Of a stretch of 64,000 nucleotides of DNA, positions 11,001 to 26,200 are shown piece after piece. The notes below the pieces were generated by a model, which had not been told where the DNA came from, made no database searches, and saw only the letters and a program-made list of their open reading frames with translations. The translations under genes were made by a program, and so were the position numbers. How positions within the stretch are numbered: position 1 is the stretch's first letter; every line of letters begins with the position of its first letter. This DNA comes from Ctenosaura bakeri (taxonomy: Eukaryota; Chordata; Lepidosauria; Squamata; Iguanidae): the NCBI GenBank assembly GCA_948474755.1, contig CAOLHI010000924.1, forward strand, positions 248,001 through 312,000, written 5' to 3'.

Positions 11001-14000
11001 TAAAACTTCCAAGGACATCCCTATAAACATGCCAGGAGAACTGCTGATTGTTGTTGTTCTGTTTGCTTTCAAGTCACTTCCGTCTTATGGAGACCCCAAG
11101 GTGACACTATCATGGGCTTTCAGGGGCTCAGAGAGTCCAACGTCAGCCAGTGGGTTTCTACGGCCAAGCAGGGAACTGAACCCTGGTTTACTCAGAGCAG
11201 AAAGAGTGAAAAAAGATTACATCAACTGCCCTCTCGGGACAAAATTCATTTTTAGTAAAAAGATGTGTCAAAATATTTTTAAAAATAAAACAAACAAAAA
11301 AAAGCAGCTCAGGGGTTCTGTGCATGATCTTTGCCCCACAGTAATACCCTTTCCAGATAAAATTGCTCAAATACTATTGATACAAAGGTTAGAAGCAAAG
11401 CAAAAGGAAGCATGGATTCCAAGCCGGCCACAAAGTACTCAGACAAAGATGCTTCAGAACAGATGTTGCTGAAGCCTTTTAAGTTTCTTTTTTTTGCCTG
11501 GGTGATGCTGCTTCTCTGGGGAGTGGATCCAGGATCCAGGTGGTGTCTGGTCTAGGCAAGTGTCACAGGGCTATCTCTGGAACAATATCTGCTTTTCTGC
11601 TGGGAACAGTTTCTGCCAGTTTGAAAGAATCACAACAGAGGGATATAATTAGGCACTAAAGCACAGGTGAAGGTCGGAGGGAATTACATCTGTTGGCATA
11701 CTGGATAGGAAATTCTGAGAGCTGTAGGCCCCCCAAAGTAACTTTTCCAAGTTCAGGGGTCTCCACAGAACAGGATTTTGAGGGAATAATTACTGCTTGA
11801 AGATATATAGTATACCTTGGGAGTGTCCCATAAGTCTTTAGGAAACAAAGAAAGCATAAAAAATGCACAGTACTAGAAATGTGAAAAATTCATCTCACTG
11901 CTCTGCTGCCTAGCTGTACCCTATATTTAATCTTCAAAGGACTGGCGGCGCTTCAGCTAAATTGTCTCACCTGCTGTAGGTTTCATATGTTCTTCTGCCA
12001 ATGCATTCTCTATTTGCAAGGTCTCTGCATGGGGGAAAAATGCAAAGCATACCAGAGGTGTTTGTTTAAATTCTTACTCTGTCCTACCCTGAAGAGCTAG
12101 AATCATTTGAAATGAATTGCATATGAAACAGAAATTTAGAGAATAGATAAAAAGAGACTGTTAAGTCTTCATCCAAAAGAGAAAAAAGAAAGAAAGGAGC
12201 AAACTGAATCACCTAAACAAACCATGTCCCTGGTTTGTATTTTTTAAACTTTGGAAAAGCCCTAGTGCAGATCGAACGAATCACTACAAGAGCCCCCCTG
12301 CCCCAAAATAACAGAACAAGTAGACATGGAAGCAACATTAACTGGCCAAAGTTAAGGAGCTGAGAATTCACACTATTTTAGATCTGTCTGGAAGAACCCT
12401 CAGTTAGTGACTAGATGAGTTGCCTTCAAGCATCAAGGGTACAAGGTGTAAATGTGATGTGCAGTTTGGCTATCAGCTACTAAGATTATAGACTGGAATA
12501 GGGCAGGAGAAATGAATAGCAGAAGAACTTGGGGCTCGGGGAAAAGGAGACAGGAATTTGAGTAGGCCAAGAAAGTTTGGAAGTCTGAGGTCATGAAAAG
12601 AGGTTTGGACATGGTTCAGAAGAAGGCTGGGAAAGGATCAAAGAGAAGGAGCTGGAGAAAAAGTTGGAAAGAGAAAAAGCAGAGAAGAGACAGACAATCT
12701 GCAAAGGTGAAGCTGCCTAGGTTACAAGTTCATTTGAAATAACTAGCAGACTTGCAGAACTATCACCTCCTACCACTTAGTTTGGTACTTAACCCACCCT
12801 CTTCTCCTGCCTGCTGTGAGTCCAGTTTGGAGTTTACTAGTCAGTTATCCCTAAGTCAGCAAAAATGACATATACTTAAATCAACCACATCAAAGACCAC
12901 AAAGTCTATCATGTTACATATGAGCTAAAGGTTCTCCTTTGTCAGTGGATCATTTGCTTCCAAAACAGGACCCATACATTCACTAGATTTTAGTCATTTT
13001 AATGTTAAAGGAACTGCACTGACTGCCCATTTTGCTTCCAGTCTGAATTCAAGATCCTGGTGATAACATTTAGAGTCCTAAACTGCTTGGGACTTTAACA
13101 ATTGGAAGAGTGTCTTTTTATATATTTACCTGTTGAGGGACTGAAGGCAGCTAGGGCAATACATTACATGAGAATGTGGGAGAAAGCTTTCTCTACAATG
13201 GTACACTGGTGAGGGAATGCCTTCCCCTTAGAGGCTCAATTGGCACTGAAATGCACTTCATTTCTGTACCAAGTGAAAACATGGCTTTTTATTAAATCCT
13301 AATGATTTCATTCAACTTCTACAGTTTTTAAACTTTTTTTATTTGTTATGTTTGTTTAAGGTTTTTTTTCACTATTTATACTTTAATGTTTTAATTCAAA
13401 CTTGAATCAGATTGTTTAAACTGATGTTACCGTATGCCACCCTGAGATTTTTTCATATACAGTAGAGTCCCGCTTATCCGATGCTCGGTTATCCGACCAT
13501 CCGGATTAACCGACATCGTGACGGCCTGGGGGCGTGGTTGTGGGCATTTCCGCACCCCGACACACCCCCAGGCCCACCCCAACACCCCCCCGACACGCCC
13601 CTGAAATGGCAGCCGCTGCAGGCGTCCAGGTAATCTGACCCTTTCGGTTATCCGATGCTGCGGCCGCCCGTTTGGGTCAGATAACCAGGACTCTACTGTA
13701 GATATTTTGAACATATAGATATCTTAAATACATAAATAAATTCCCATGTTTTCTTTCTTGAAGGCATACTGCTAGTGTTTTGTACATCCTTACAATGTAT
13801 CGATAACACCTTCTGTAACTGAGTCAGTATCACTGTCATTTTCTCTTCTTGGGAGAATTGCAGAAGGGATTTCATCAACTGTACTTCGTAATTCTTGAAG
13901 AAGTTGCTTTAAATCTCGTAAAGGATCTTCCTTTCTCGAGACAGATCTGGATGATAGCTAAATGGAAATACAAATTGAAAAAAAATGGAAACATTTATTT

Positions 14001-14173
14001 GTATTATGATGTTATTTAAACACACCCAAATAAGCACACTTTTCTCTGGTTGAGAGAAAATTTGTTAAAAGTAGGGTCTGGTTCATTTCATATTTTCTAA
14101 AACAAGGAAACTAACAATGTAAGCTGAGTTTTCGTAACAAGTCAGCACATGAAGAAAAAGTAAGAACACAGTC

Positions 14174-14209
<36 letters not shown>

Positions 14210-17200
14210 TTTATTTCTATCCTGCCTCTCCACATGGATCGAGGTGGCGAACAACATGAAATACATTGAATACATTAAAAGACATTAAAAACACACTCAA
14301 TCTTCCCCACCCACCAACCCACCTAAACCAACCCCTTAAAACACACAACAATTAACAGTCCATCAATTAACTATTAACAAAACAGCAAGACAATTGATGG
14401 GAGGCAATGGAAATGCTAGTCTTGGAAGGCCTGTTGGAACAGATCAGCCTTGACTGCTTTTTTAAAGCAGTCAAGACTGGTAATATGCTGAGTCTCCTCC
14501 GGCAGGCCATTCCATAACTTGGGAGCGATAGAAGAAAAGGTTCTCTGGGTAACCGCAGCCAATCTAGTTCTGACTGGCTGCAGTACATTCCTCTCAGAGG
14601 ACCTTAATGTGCAGGGCGGATTATATGGGAGAAGGCGATCCCGCAGGTAGGCTGGCCCCAAGCCGTGAAGGGCTATAAAGGTAAAAACCAACACCTTGTA
14701 CTGTGCCCGGAAACTAATAGGCAGCCAATGTAACGACTTCAGAATTGGTGTTATGTGGTCAGTTTTAGGTCTACCGGTGACCAACCTGGCTGCCATATTC
14801 TGAACTAATTGAAGTTTCCGGACTAAGCACATGGGTAGCCCTACGTAGAGCACATTGTAGTTGAGCCGTGAAGTTACCAGCGCATGCGCCACTGTTTTTA
14901 GGTGTTCCAGCTCCAGAAAAGGGTGCAGCTGGCATATCAGCCGAAGCTGATAACAGGCACTCCTGGCCGCTGCATCTATTTGAGTTGTCATCTGAAGTAG
15001 AGAGTCCAGGAGCACCCCCAAGCTGTGAACACAGTCTTTCAGGGGAAGTGTGACCCCGTCTAGGACTGGCTGACAGACCTCCATGTCTGGGCTAGGGCCC
15101 CTAACAGAGAGTACCTCCGTCTTATCTGGGATTCAGCTTCAGTCTGTTTTTTCCTCATCCAGTCCATTACTGCTTCAAGACATTCATGGCACTCACCCAT
15201 GGCATAGGAAACAGACCACTGTTTCTGAAGCCTTGGATGCTTGTCCAAATGTGGCCACTGTGTTCAGTGACGCTTAATCACAAGTAAATTTCCACAGGAC
15301 TCCCCACTGATCCTTCTATAGTGAAAATATGTACCTTTATTCTAAAAAGAAACTAGCACCTCAATGACAGATTTTTTTTTTTAAAAAAAATTGTACATCT
15401 TAATTTGAGATGAAAAATGCAGTAACTAGTATGTAACAAACTTGGAAATGAAAACAGTTCTTGTTTTTTAAAAAAAAAATCCAAAAAAGAGACATATTTT
15501 CTGGAACTGTAGTATATTATTAAAATTTATTTAGGAATGTTACCTGCTGCTAAACTTTGTAACACCTTTACAGTTATGTTTTTATGTTATAGAACAGATA
15601 TTTACCAGAGAGATGTGGCCTGCAAAGGCTTGGGATGTTGGAGCACTAGACGGGTGGGAGTGTGGCAAGGTGGAATGCCGCTGCTTTATCGAAGAGGATC
15701 CCAGTGTGTATCCTGGCCCCTGTAACTCCTGCGAAAAAAAGCACATAGGAATAAGGAGCAAACACCATCAGATGGATCTATAATAGGTTGGAAAGCCACG
15801 CTCAAAGAGTCTTCATCAGTGGCTATGTCTCAAACCGGAAGGAGGTCTCAAGTGGAGTGCCCTAGGTTTTTGTCCTGCGGCTGATTTCAATATTTTTATG
15901 AATGACTTAGATGATGGAATCCCTATCAAATTTGCAAATGATACAGAACTGGGAGAGGTGGGTAACACACTGGAAGGTGGGAAAAAGGACCCTGACAAAT
16001 TAGAAATCTGAGCTGAAATTAATAAAATGAAATTCAATAGAGACAAATGCAATATCCTGCATTTAGGTTACAAAAACAAGACTTGGGAGAGACTTGGTTC
16101 AGCAGTACTGCATGTGAAAAGGACTTTGGAATTATTGTTAGTCATAAATTGAACATGACCCAGCCATGTGATGTTGGAGCAAAGAAGGTAAATGCCTGCA
16201 GAAACAGAAGCTTGCATTAATAAAAACATACGGTAGTTTCGAAGTAAAGGGAAGTAACAGAATCCCAGTATATTCTGCACTGGACAGGCCTCATCTGGAG
16301 TACTGTGTTTGGATCTGGGCCCCTCATTTTAAGAAGGATATAGACAAGCTGAAGCAACAAGGGCAACAAGGATGATAAAAGGTACAAAGGAAAAAACATG
16401 TGAGAGAGATTAAAGTTGCTGGGCAAGTTCAGCTTAGTGAAGAGAAGACTGGAGGATGACATGATTCCACTCTTTAAATACCGGTACCTCTTTAAATACC
16501 GGCCACCACAGAGAGGAAGGTGTTGACTTGTTCTTTTCTTCCTCAGAGGGTAGAACTAGGTCTAATGGTTTTAAGTTGCAGGAGGATAGATTTTGATTGA
16601 ACATTAAAAAGAACTTCTGGGCCATGAAAGTCGCTTGGCAATGAAACCATCAGCCCAGAGACGTAGGTGAGGTCTCCTTCTCTGGAAGTCTTCAAGAAGA
16701 CGCTGGACAGCTACCTGCTGGGGATGTTCTAGCCAGAGATGCAGCACTGAGCAGGGGTTAGATCTCATGACCCATAGGGCCCCTTCCAACTTTATGATTC
16801 CATGATTCCAGTCTAACCTGAATAAAAGAGCTCAGAAAGGAAGGCAAGGGAAGAGATGCTGGGGCTCTTCTTCGTTATACGAGCTAACTTTAAAATGTAA
16901 AATAGCTATCCAGTATTAATTATAGGCTGTTTAACAGAGATTGCAACACAGGTAGTAGGCCCTGTAACATAGTCAGATGCTTGTATCTATGCAGAAATAA
17001 GAAAATGTAGCTGTAAGGAAGGGTAGTATAAGTTTTATTAAGCACTGATTTTTATTGGTAAGAAACTGGAATTAGAAAGGAGCACGTTAAACCAAGAAGA
17101 GTGACTGAAGTACTCTTTTTTTGACTTGTTAAGAAAGAACAATGAAGAATAAGAAATGAAGGAAGGGAGTTAGAAGGAGATGGAAGGCTACTCAGCACCG

Positions 17201-20200
17201 ATAAATATATGAACCATATAAACTCAATGGCAGACAAACAGGAACTGAGGCAGAGTAGCTTTCGTCAGCAGGAGCTGGTATGGAAGAGGAGAAGGGAGGA
17301 GTTACTGCCAAAACTACTCAGCTCTAGAAAATTTCCAAGTGTCTCTCTGCAGATACAGGATCTTCAATTGTGTGAGGCACAGAGACTCAAAGTAGTAGTA
17401 AAAGTGTCAGGAGAGACAGGATAGGAGACACAGTGTAATCTCTCCAAAGTACTTCTGGTATATTTGGGAACAAGGTCCACAACAATTAGCTGACAAGAGC
17501 CATGCCTCAAGAATGGAATAGAGTTCCATTTTCTGGACTAGAAAAATGCCTTATTTTGTACATGAAATTTATTTAAAGAAAATGGGTACGTTTCCAGTGT
17601 ACCTCAGACTTACTTTTACATCCAAAGTGTGCTGAAGCCTGACGCGCATGGCTTCCTGTTCCTGTCGCTGCATAATGCACTGGCATTCTGCAAACTGCAT
17701 AGAAGCCTGTGTGGGGCAATGGTAAAGATCATTAATTTTTATGAGAGAACTTTGATCTGTGCACCCATCAGTAATATCTCAGAAACTTTAACTTTGGGAG
17801 GATTTTACTTTGTAACATTTACCACTTTTAAAATTCCACTGAATTCAGTAGGTGGTTAAATTTGGTTGGCTTATGCTTGGTGTATTAACTGGCATTTAAT
17901 CCAATCAAACCCACCTTCTGTCTGAGAAAGCCAATTCTACAAAGAAGGAGATGGGCTGAATAGATGGATTGAGACATACCTTATCCAGAGCTGCTTCCAT
18001 GGTAGCAAGCTTTTCCTTCAAGCGTTTATCCTGTGACTTTAGAATTTCCAGTTCTCCTGCCATTTTGGTGTTTAAAGCAGCCATACAGCTAAGTTCCTGG
18101 CTTAGCTTATTTCTTTCTTCTTTCAGATAATGCTTCTCCTACATGGATGAAATGAAAAAACTAAAATAGGGCTGAATTAAATCCTTCAAGAATTGAAATT
18201 CTTAAGATTTTAATTTCAAAAACAAAACTTCTAACAATAATTTGATGAAACTAGATCAGTGTATGATACTATGACCCCTATTTTTATGGCACAAACCATA
18301 AAAATTTGTGTCTGAACACGTGTTTGATAGATTCTGTATTGCAAGTGATATAAGAACTGATGATCCTCAGTTTTTCATTCAACAAACTTACCTGAGGAAA
18401 CTGATTAAGAAATTAACAACTTTCAAATAGATGATTTTAAAGTTTGATAATTTCCTTGCAAGAATTATTTTAACATTTACAAGCTGCTCTGTTTCAAACT
18501 GTTTCATTTTCTTTCTTATCTTTAACCAATAGAATGTACTTTACATGTGTTTCCCACAGTCTGTGAAGTGTAGCAATACTGATTTGGTTTGCTCATAACA
18601 CTAAATCATAATTTAGTGTTAAAAGAATGTCTGTATCAAGCCTCAGGCCTTCTCTGTTATTACCATGAAAAGGAGATTAGAAACTTCCATTTTAGTTTTA
18701 GACAAATCCATTTAGTGTTATGGCTGAATATTAAACTGTGATTAAGGTTAACTAATATTTCATTAAAGCAAAAGTTCTTGAATTCCTCCTCCAGCTACAT
18801 TGATTATATTTGAACTAATCCACTGTGTTAGGCAAAGCTGGGATTTTCCAGTTTGGAAGAGAAAAGAACTTGACAGCTATTTAATAATATAAAAGATCCG
18901 TCCTAAAACAAAACTATATGCCAGGATCAGAGCCTTGTTGAAAATCTCTAACTGAGCTGAGTAAATTTATATTTTTCAGCAAAAACATAGGGCATACATG
19001 AGACAGATTTACAACAACAACCCTTTTTTCAGTATTGTTTTGCCAATACAGAATTTGTCCTGGCCATTCCACTATAACAGACAGCTCTAAAATATTTTAG
19101 CAGTTTTGACCTTAGTTGCAGTGGTCATTGCTTCCTCCAAGAACTTAATCTTGCTCTGCAAAGCATCTATCTGACCTCGCTTGGCTGTGATTTGCTTCTG
19201 CATCCCCATTGCAACTTTCATAGCTATAAAAGAAAATAATTGCAACGCATTAGTGCCACCATACTCTGACAACAATGTTCAAGAAGCTCTCTGCAGATAT
19301 TATGCCCTGTTTTATTACAGATATGTCCTGAGGCTTCTTGTTCTGGCCAAAATAGGATTCTTCCAGAGGTCTGAAATAAGAACTGGCAGCCCAACTTTCT
19401 GAGATGACTTTCATGCCACTCTGGTCTTCTCTTAAAAACATTCTAAGAACTGTCTGCAGCATGAAGACAGGAGTTACTTTTTAAAAGTAAGAGTGCTTCC
19501 AGATGGGAAAAAGCAAGAGGGGGAAAAAAAGCACTCTGGACACTTTGCATAGTTAAGATAAGTAACAGTCCTCCTCCATACCAAAAAAAGGAAGGGAAAA
19601 AGGAAAGCTGGCACTTAAACAAACTGGTCCTAATGCTTAACTAATGTAATATTACTAAAACACTTTAGTTCTTTAATGACAACTCCTGATTAATACTAAC
19701 CTTGTTCAGCACGCGAGTTAGTGGTGGGGTTGCTTTTGAGTCCGGAGCGAGAGTAAATTCCACTGCTAAGTCACATCTGAGTAAATAGACCCACCTACAT
19801 TGTGCCCCCTGCAGTGTTTTTAACATTTCTAAATGTTGTCAACTCTTTGGGAACCACTGATCCTGATCATCCCTAGCTAAGGCATATCAGCTCCAGCTTT
19901 GTCAACTTTGTTGCTTTATAATTCTACACTGAATGTTCAGTTCTAATTTATTAACATCCATGTGAAAATCTGTATTAAAACATCAAATGAAGAAATAAAA
20001 CAGTAAGCCTTACAGCAGAAAATCTGCAGCCTGCCAGTCAGCTCCAGCAGACTCAGGAAGAAAGTAACTATTTGTTCGTTATTTGGGACTTCTCAGAACC
20101 TTCCTCTAAAGTGACCTCATTGGTGCTACTTATTGAGTGCTTAATGTCAAATCAGGTATTTATTATTAGTGATTAATTAACTGGATTGACCAGAAAATCA

Positions 20201-23200
20201 TGCTTAAGGCTAGAGCTCAAACAGTTTGGGCCCAGAAAGGCCATGCATAAGCAAATGAAACGTTGAGGAGTTTGACCCAAAGTGAAATAAAACAGGTTTA
20301 CAATCTCCATTCCTCACATTGGGAAGAAAAGAAAACAATTCTACAAAAAAGAAATAACACTTCCGCCATTACCATGGCCATCAGACCCCTCCATAGTCTT
20401 TAAGGTTGCCCTAGTTTGCTCCAATTCAATCTGTGCAGATTTCAGCTGCAACTTCAGTTGGTTCACAGTAGCTTCCATCTCTTCATTTTTTTCTCGGAAA
20501 TCACTCTTTATAACTTCAGATTCCTCTGCAAGACAACAAAGTTTGAATAAAGTCATTGTGAATGCATGTGAGAAAACTTAGTAAGAAATCAATGCAGATA
20601 TCTCTGGTATCAGCTGGGGAGAAATCCTGATTAGAAGTTTTAGAGGAAGAGAAGTAAGGCAGACCCAGGTTACAAAGGAAGGTATGCTGGATGAGGGATT
20701 TGGGGGAGGGGGGGTTCAGTCAAATATGTCTGCAAACCATCAGGCTGGGGAACAATGTTCTAGGATTACTCTCTTTATTTCTTACCTGCCCCTCTTTATT
20801 CTCATGCAGCCTTCCGTCACTGAAAAGCTGCATCTTCCTCTGTCTTAACTCTTTTTTTTTCCATATTCACTGTCTCCTTAAGGCTCATCTGTCTACCTGC
20901 CCTACTGTTTCTCCCTTGATTTGATTTTGCTTTATGCCCTGCCTTTCTTTCTATAAGGCAGAACAATTACTTAACAGCATCAGCAAAGAAGGATTAACAA
21001 CCTGCAAGGGCAGCAAGCTCAATGCGACTGACTTTTACTTCATTAACAAGCTCTTCTCTTTCCAGTTTCATCTGTTTCAGTGCTCGGAGCCTCTCAGAGC
21101 TTGTGTTCATCAATTTCACCCTCTCCAATTCCATCTCACTCAGGTTGGCCTCCAGTTCACGGATCTGGTAGTCTTTCTTGTCCTGCAAAATCTAGACAAA
21201 ACAAACCAATCACTATATTTCATGGCTGTGATAGTCTGGCCCTGAGACCCCATAACTAATACCGAAGTTCTTTTCTTTAAAAAGCTTTAATATTCCCTAC
21301 CCTGGGATCCAGCAAAACATTCATACCTTAAGTTCTTGGATTTCCAGTTTCTTGTCATTGACCTCTTTCAAAAGCTGAGATTTTTCCACTTCCATTGCAC
21401 CAGCTGTCCGGCTATGCTGGCCTACAATTTGGGTCATATTCTCAATTTGCTTCCGTAAGATCTCAACCACCTTCTCCTTCTCCATCAGCTGTACTTTCAA
21501 GGATTCACACTCCGATTGAACACTTCGTAGGTGATCGCCTTCACTCTTCAGTTGCTGGAGCTCCTGCAGTTTGCCATCTACTCTTCCGTGGAGCTTCTGG
21601 ATTTCCTCATTGGCCATCTCAATCACTCTTTCCTTCTCTTGCAGGCATGATGTCAGCTCAGCCACTTGCCTCTCTGCTGACTCTAAGCTTATCTTCTTTT
21701 CTGTCAGTTCTTCTACAACTCTGCGGAGCATTTCTTTGGTTGACTCCTGTTGGGCAGTCATGGAAGCCACCTTCTCTATGCTTTCATTCTTTTCTTTAAT
21801 GGCAGACATCTGGAGAGGAAAAAAAAACATTTCCTATCTGCTTTCACTCATCAAGCAGTGTTTCACAAATTTAAGTAAAATTAATGTGAGGAGAGAGTCT
21901 ATCTTGAGCAAGACGAGAACTGGAGCCAGGTCAGCATCCCTCCACTTACCCAACAGCTTCAGATCAGATGTGCAGCCTTGATGCTTTTATCCATTATATT
22001 ATCCAATGAACTCTTTTTATCTGGAAGCTTACTAATCACTTGATCAAACTATGCCACCTCCAACTTATTCACCTATGTCCAGCCAACAATTTCCTTTAAA
22101 TAGGGAAGCATGTGCGAATTATGTGTATCTGACAGACTTACCAGTTCTCTGTGATAGGGTAAAATCCCTATCATTTGAAAAAAAATTGAGACAGTTGTAT
22201 CCAGACAAAGGCTCTTTGCTTTGCATTTCTGTGTCAACCCATCTTTCCAATAACCTGCATATACTTCCTTCATAGTTCTATGATATACTCAACTCAAGCC
22301 TAAAAAAACTGAAATAAATTTTTTCATCTACATATCTTCAATTTCTGTTCCATTCCAGCCATTGAAAGCTAACTGAGACAGAAAAGTTTTATAGTGCCTC
22401 CAAAACTCATATGAGCTTCCAAGAGGAAGGAAATTCTTTAAGTGTGGATCAGGCACTAAAACTACCTCTTTATATACTCTCATGATACAATTTATCTAAA
22501 CAAAAACACTATGAAGAGAGACTAGGTTCAGAGAGGTAATGACTAAACGAACCAAGGTGAACCAGTGAAATTTGTGGCTGCACAGGGATTTGAATCCAGT
22601 ACTAGTTAAACGTGTTAAGCACTGCATCACACTTGGACTACACTTCACAGGTCAGCTCAAGCAGATGCTGCTCCACTGCTATGTTCTACGCTTTTCCTTA
22701 AAGTCATGAGAGTTAATATTTGTTCAAGACAAAAGCTGAACTGGCCAGACCCATGCTAAATGATGGCATGCTCAGGTTCAGACCAGAGTTTCTGATTTCT
22801 CTATCATTAAATTTACATACACACCCCACTTTTGCTTTACCATAAACCAACAATGCCATCAACAGGCAGGTGAAGAAACAACCACAGATTGTCCCACACA
22901 TGGCATACCAGTTTCATAGAGAGCTCCTCTGTTCTTGCCTCATCCACTTCCAATTAGGGCAATCAGGTTTCTAAAAAGCATCCATTTGGCTTTTTAAAAA
23001 GTTTAGTTGCTGCATGAAGGATGGGGAGCCTATAGAGATTTCTATCCAGCCCACAGGATGATAGTTTTCCCGACATTACTATAAAAAGTAAGTCCTTTGC
23101 TGGACTAAGAGTGACACATGCCTCCAGGGGTGTGTGTGTGAGAGAGTATTTTAAAAAGCATCCTTAACGAAGAGGAGTTTGAGAACAAAATGTGCTATGA

Positions 23201-26200
23201 AATCCTCAGTGTGTATTTCTCCCTTAGGCAGTTCTCAGCTTTGACTGTCACTCCTGACCTGTCGTTCCATTTGTTCCTGGCACTCCATCTTCATGGATTT
23301 CACTACGGAATCCATGCGCTGCAGTTCCATGTTCTTGTTGTCCAGTTCCCTCCGCAAATGGTCAATGGTAATGCTGCTGCCTGTGTCTCGATCCCAGAGC
23401 CGTTTGTTCTGTTCTTTTTCTAGATTGAGCTCCATATCCTTCTTGTGCAGTTCAGACTGTGAAGCAAACAAGAGAGATTGGACTTACCGTGAAGGTTCAT
23501 TCTGGGATGGCAGGAGGGGGAATCCACAATGATTGAGTTAATCCCATGTGCCAACCATACATCTTCCAAGCATCAGACAATAATTTTACAAATTGCTGTG
23601 GTTTTTAAAAAGTAAGGAAACTTCACAGCCATCATTATTAAATTGCTCATACTGTGGCAGCACAGCCAAAATAAGTCGTATGCTTAAAGAATCTAAATAG
23701 GCACCTCTAGCTCAAATTAGACATAGGATATAACTTGCACTCATCTTATCCAAATGTCTTGCAGGGACACAAAAGTTTTCTTTTGCTGCCTAGAGACAGA
23801 CACTGCTGAGCTAATAATATCTTAACAGAGCTTGGAAGTAATGTGTTATAATGTAATACATTAACTCTAATAAGTTATCTTCAGTCCTTACAACTGCTAA
23901 TGACCATTGTTCTCCCACTTCAACGTACCCTGAGGGCCCAAGCACCAAACTCAGCAATGAGGAAGGAAGCTATAATGTTAGTTGTTGCAAGGAATGTACG
24001 GTACTTCTCCTGAAAATTGGGTCTCTGCTCTTTCTTTAAATCAAAATGCAAGCCATGCAGGGTACTCTCTGCTTCTCTAAAAGGCTAGCAGTACATTGGA
24101 AAAGTTCCTCGAAGTGCTAATGGTGTCCATTCTGAGAGTAATCAAAACAGCTATAGCACTAGAGTGCTCTTCTGCCCCAGTATTACATCTTAGGCACTCC
24201 CAGAAGACTTCCTGATGTACTACTGGCCTTTTGGAAAAGCCAGTGTGGGATTTTTAGATTGAAGAAAAACTAAAAAGAGAGATCCATTTATTGGCATGCT
24301 GGCTGCAGTAATAGTTGGGTTCTGGGGGCATCCCCTAAGAATGGTTTATAACATAAAAAGCAGGAGAAATACTAATGAACTCTGAAGACCAGCGTTCACA
24401 TCTATGCTTGGCCATGGAAACCCACTGGCTGGCCTTGGGCAAGTCACACACTTCGCCTTAGAGGAAGGCAAAGGCCAACCTCTCTGAACAAATCTTGCCA
24501 AGAAAAGTCCATGAGAGGTTTGCCTTAGGGTCACTGTAAATCAGAAATGGCTTGAAGGAGCACAACAACAAACAACAACACTGCTTTGAACCCTGAACCA
24601 AGAAAAATACAGGATATTAATGCTACTGCTGCTGCTACTACTACTGTAATTAATAACAATTTTCTTTTCGATTCCTACCTTTAGCTGTTGAACCTGATCA
24701 TCTATTACTACTGTTACTAACAACAACTTTCTTTTCAGTTCCTACCTTCAATTGCTGAACCTGATCATCTAAGTTTCCAGTTTCTTGGCTGTACTGATCC
24801 CTTTCACCTTGAGCCTCAACCATTTCAGACTGAACCAGATGCAGCTGTTTCTCAAGATCTTCTATCTACAATATTAACACAAAGTCATGTCCACAATTAC
24901 AGAGTCTTACAGCAATTATCCTGCTCAGAAGAGCAGGGCAGTGTGAATGTGGCAAGAACAGGAACATGGTACCAAAGAGACAGAAGCCAGCCTCCTGTGA
25001 ATTTCACAATTTTTTGTTTTGTTTGAGCATGCAACCATTTTAGTCTTTGGATATTGAAGACACATTTGGCAGCATGTGTGAAATGTCTGCTGAAATGCTG
25101 GAAAACAAAAGGGGCCAAAAAGGATTCACAAGATCTGTTTAAGAGCATTGTTTTAAGCTCCCTCATTACTTTCTGCTCTTCCAATAACAGAGAAAACCAG
25201 AATTATATTAAATAGTAAATATCAATGAATTATATAAAATATGAAATTTGCTTGGTCACCAGAATTTATACTCCTAATTATATTTGGAGAATCTTGCTTC
25301 TTTCTGTACAGAATCGGAATTACCTACTTTTAAAAGGCTCAACGAAAGTGACTAGAAACAATTCCCATCATCTTAAAGTAACACTACAATCTACATTAAA
25401 TGCATAGCATGTAGAGGAAAACAATTCATTTTGGAGTATTCATCAGTATTGCAGAGTTCAATGAGGAGCTCAAGGTGCACAGAACATAACAATAGTTTGT
25501 GTCAACGTGACTTTTGCACTCACTTTGTCCTGAGACGTTCTCCTTGATTCTCGCAGCTCAGAACGTAACTGAGACACAGTGCTTTCCAGCTGACTGATCT
25601 GACGCATGTACAATGAATTCTGGTTTCTTGCTTGTTCTCTAAGAAATACAGCAGAAAGAAGAGAGAGAAAAAATGAAATTTTGATACACATAGGAATGCA
25701 CAGTAGTTTAAACAACATACTGTTGTTATGGCATTGCTACCATACAATGCAGGGACAGGCCACTAACTTAAGGAGTTTGAGAAATTCAACGAGCATCTAT
25801 CCATCAGCAGTATTGGCAACAAAACCTAAATGGAAGATCCATGTTCCAAAGTAGGCATGTTCCAAAGTAGGTATGCTGACTGGCACAAACATGAAAAAGG
25901 ATATGGATTTCTTGCCCTCTTTGTATGCCTCACTGAATAATCTGGCTAACTACTATCAGAAAGAAAATGTGCTAGAAAACCAGGGCTCTTTCTACATTTA
26001 AGCAGGAAATGAAATAAATAAAATTATGAATGAAAGAAGAAACGAATGCATGGAATATGTATAACAGATTTACTGTTATCTACAACAGACCATACACAAA
26101 ATACTAAGGGAGACTGGTTTATTGGTAACAAGCAGCATGTTCACTTGCGCAATTGAAGTATTCAGAAACTATATACTAAGGCAGAAAAATTTAGTGATGT

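Noticed and set aside
12540..12720. Purine-rich stretch that might be a plus-strand exon.
   Set aside because: It contains stops in all useful frames, lies opposite to the gene, and shows no splice sites.
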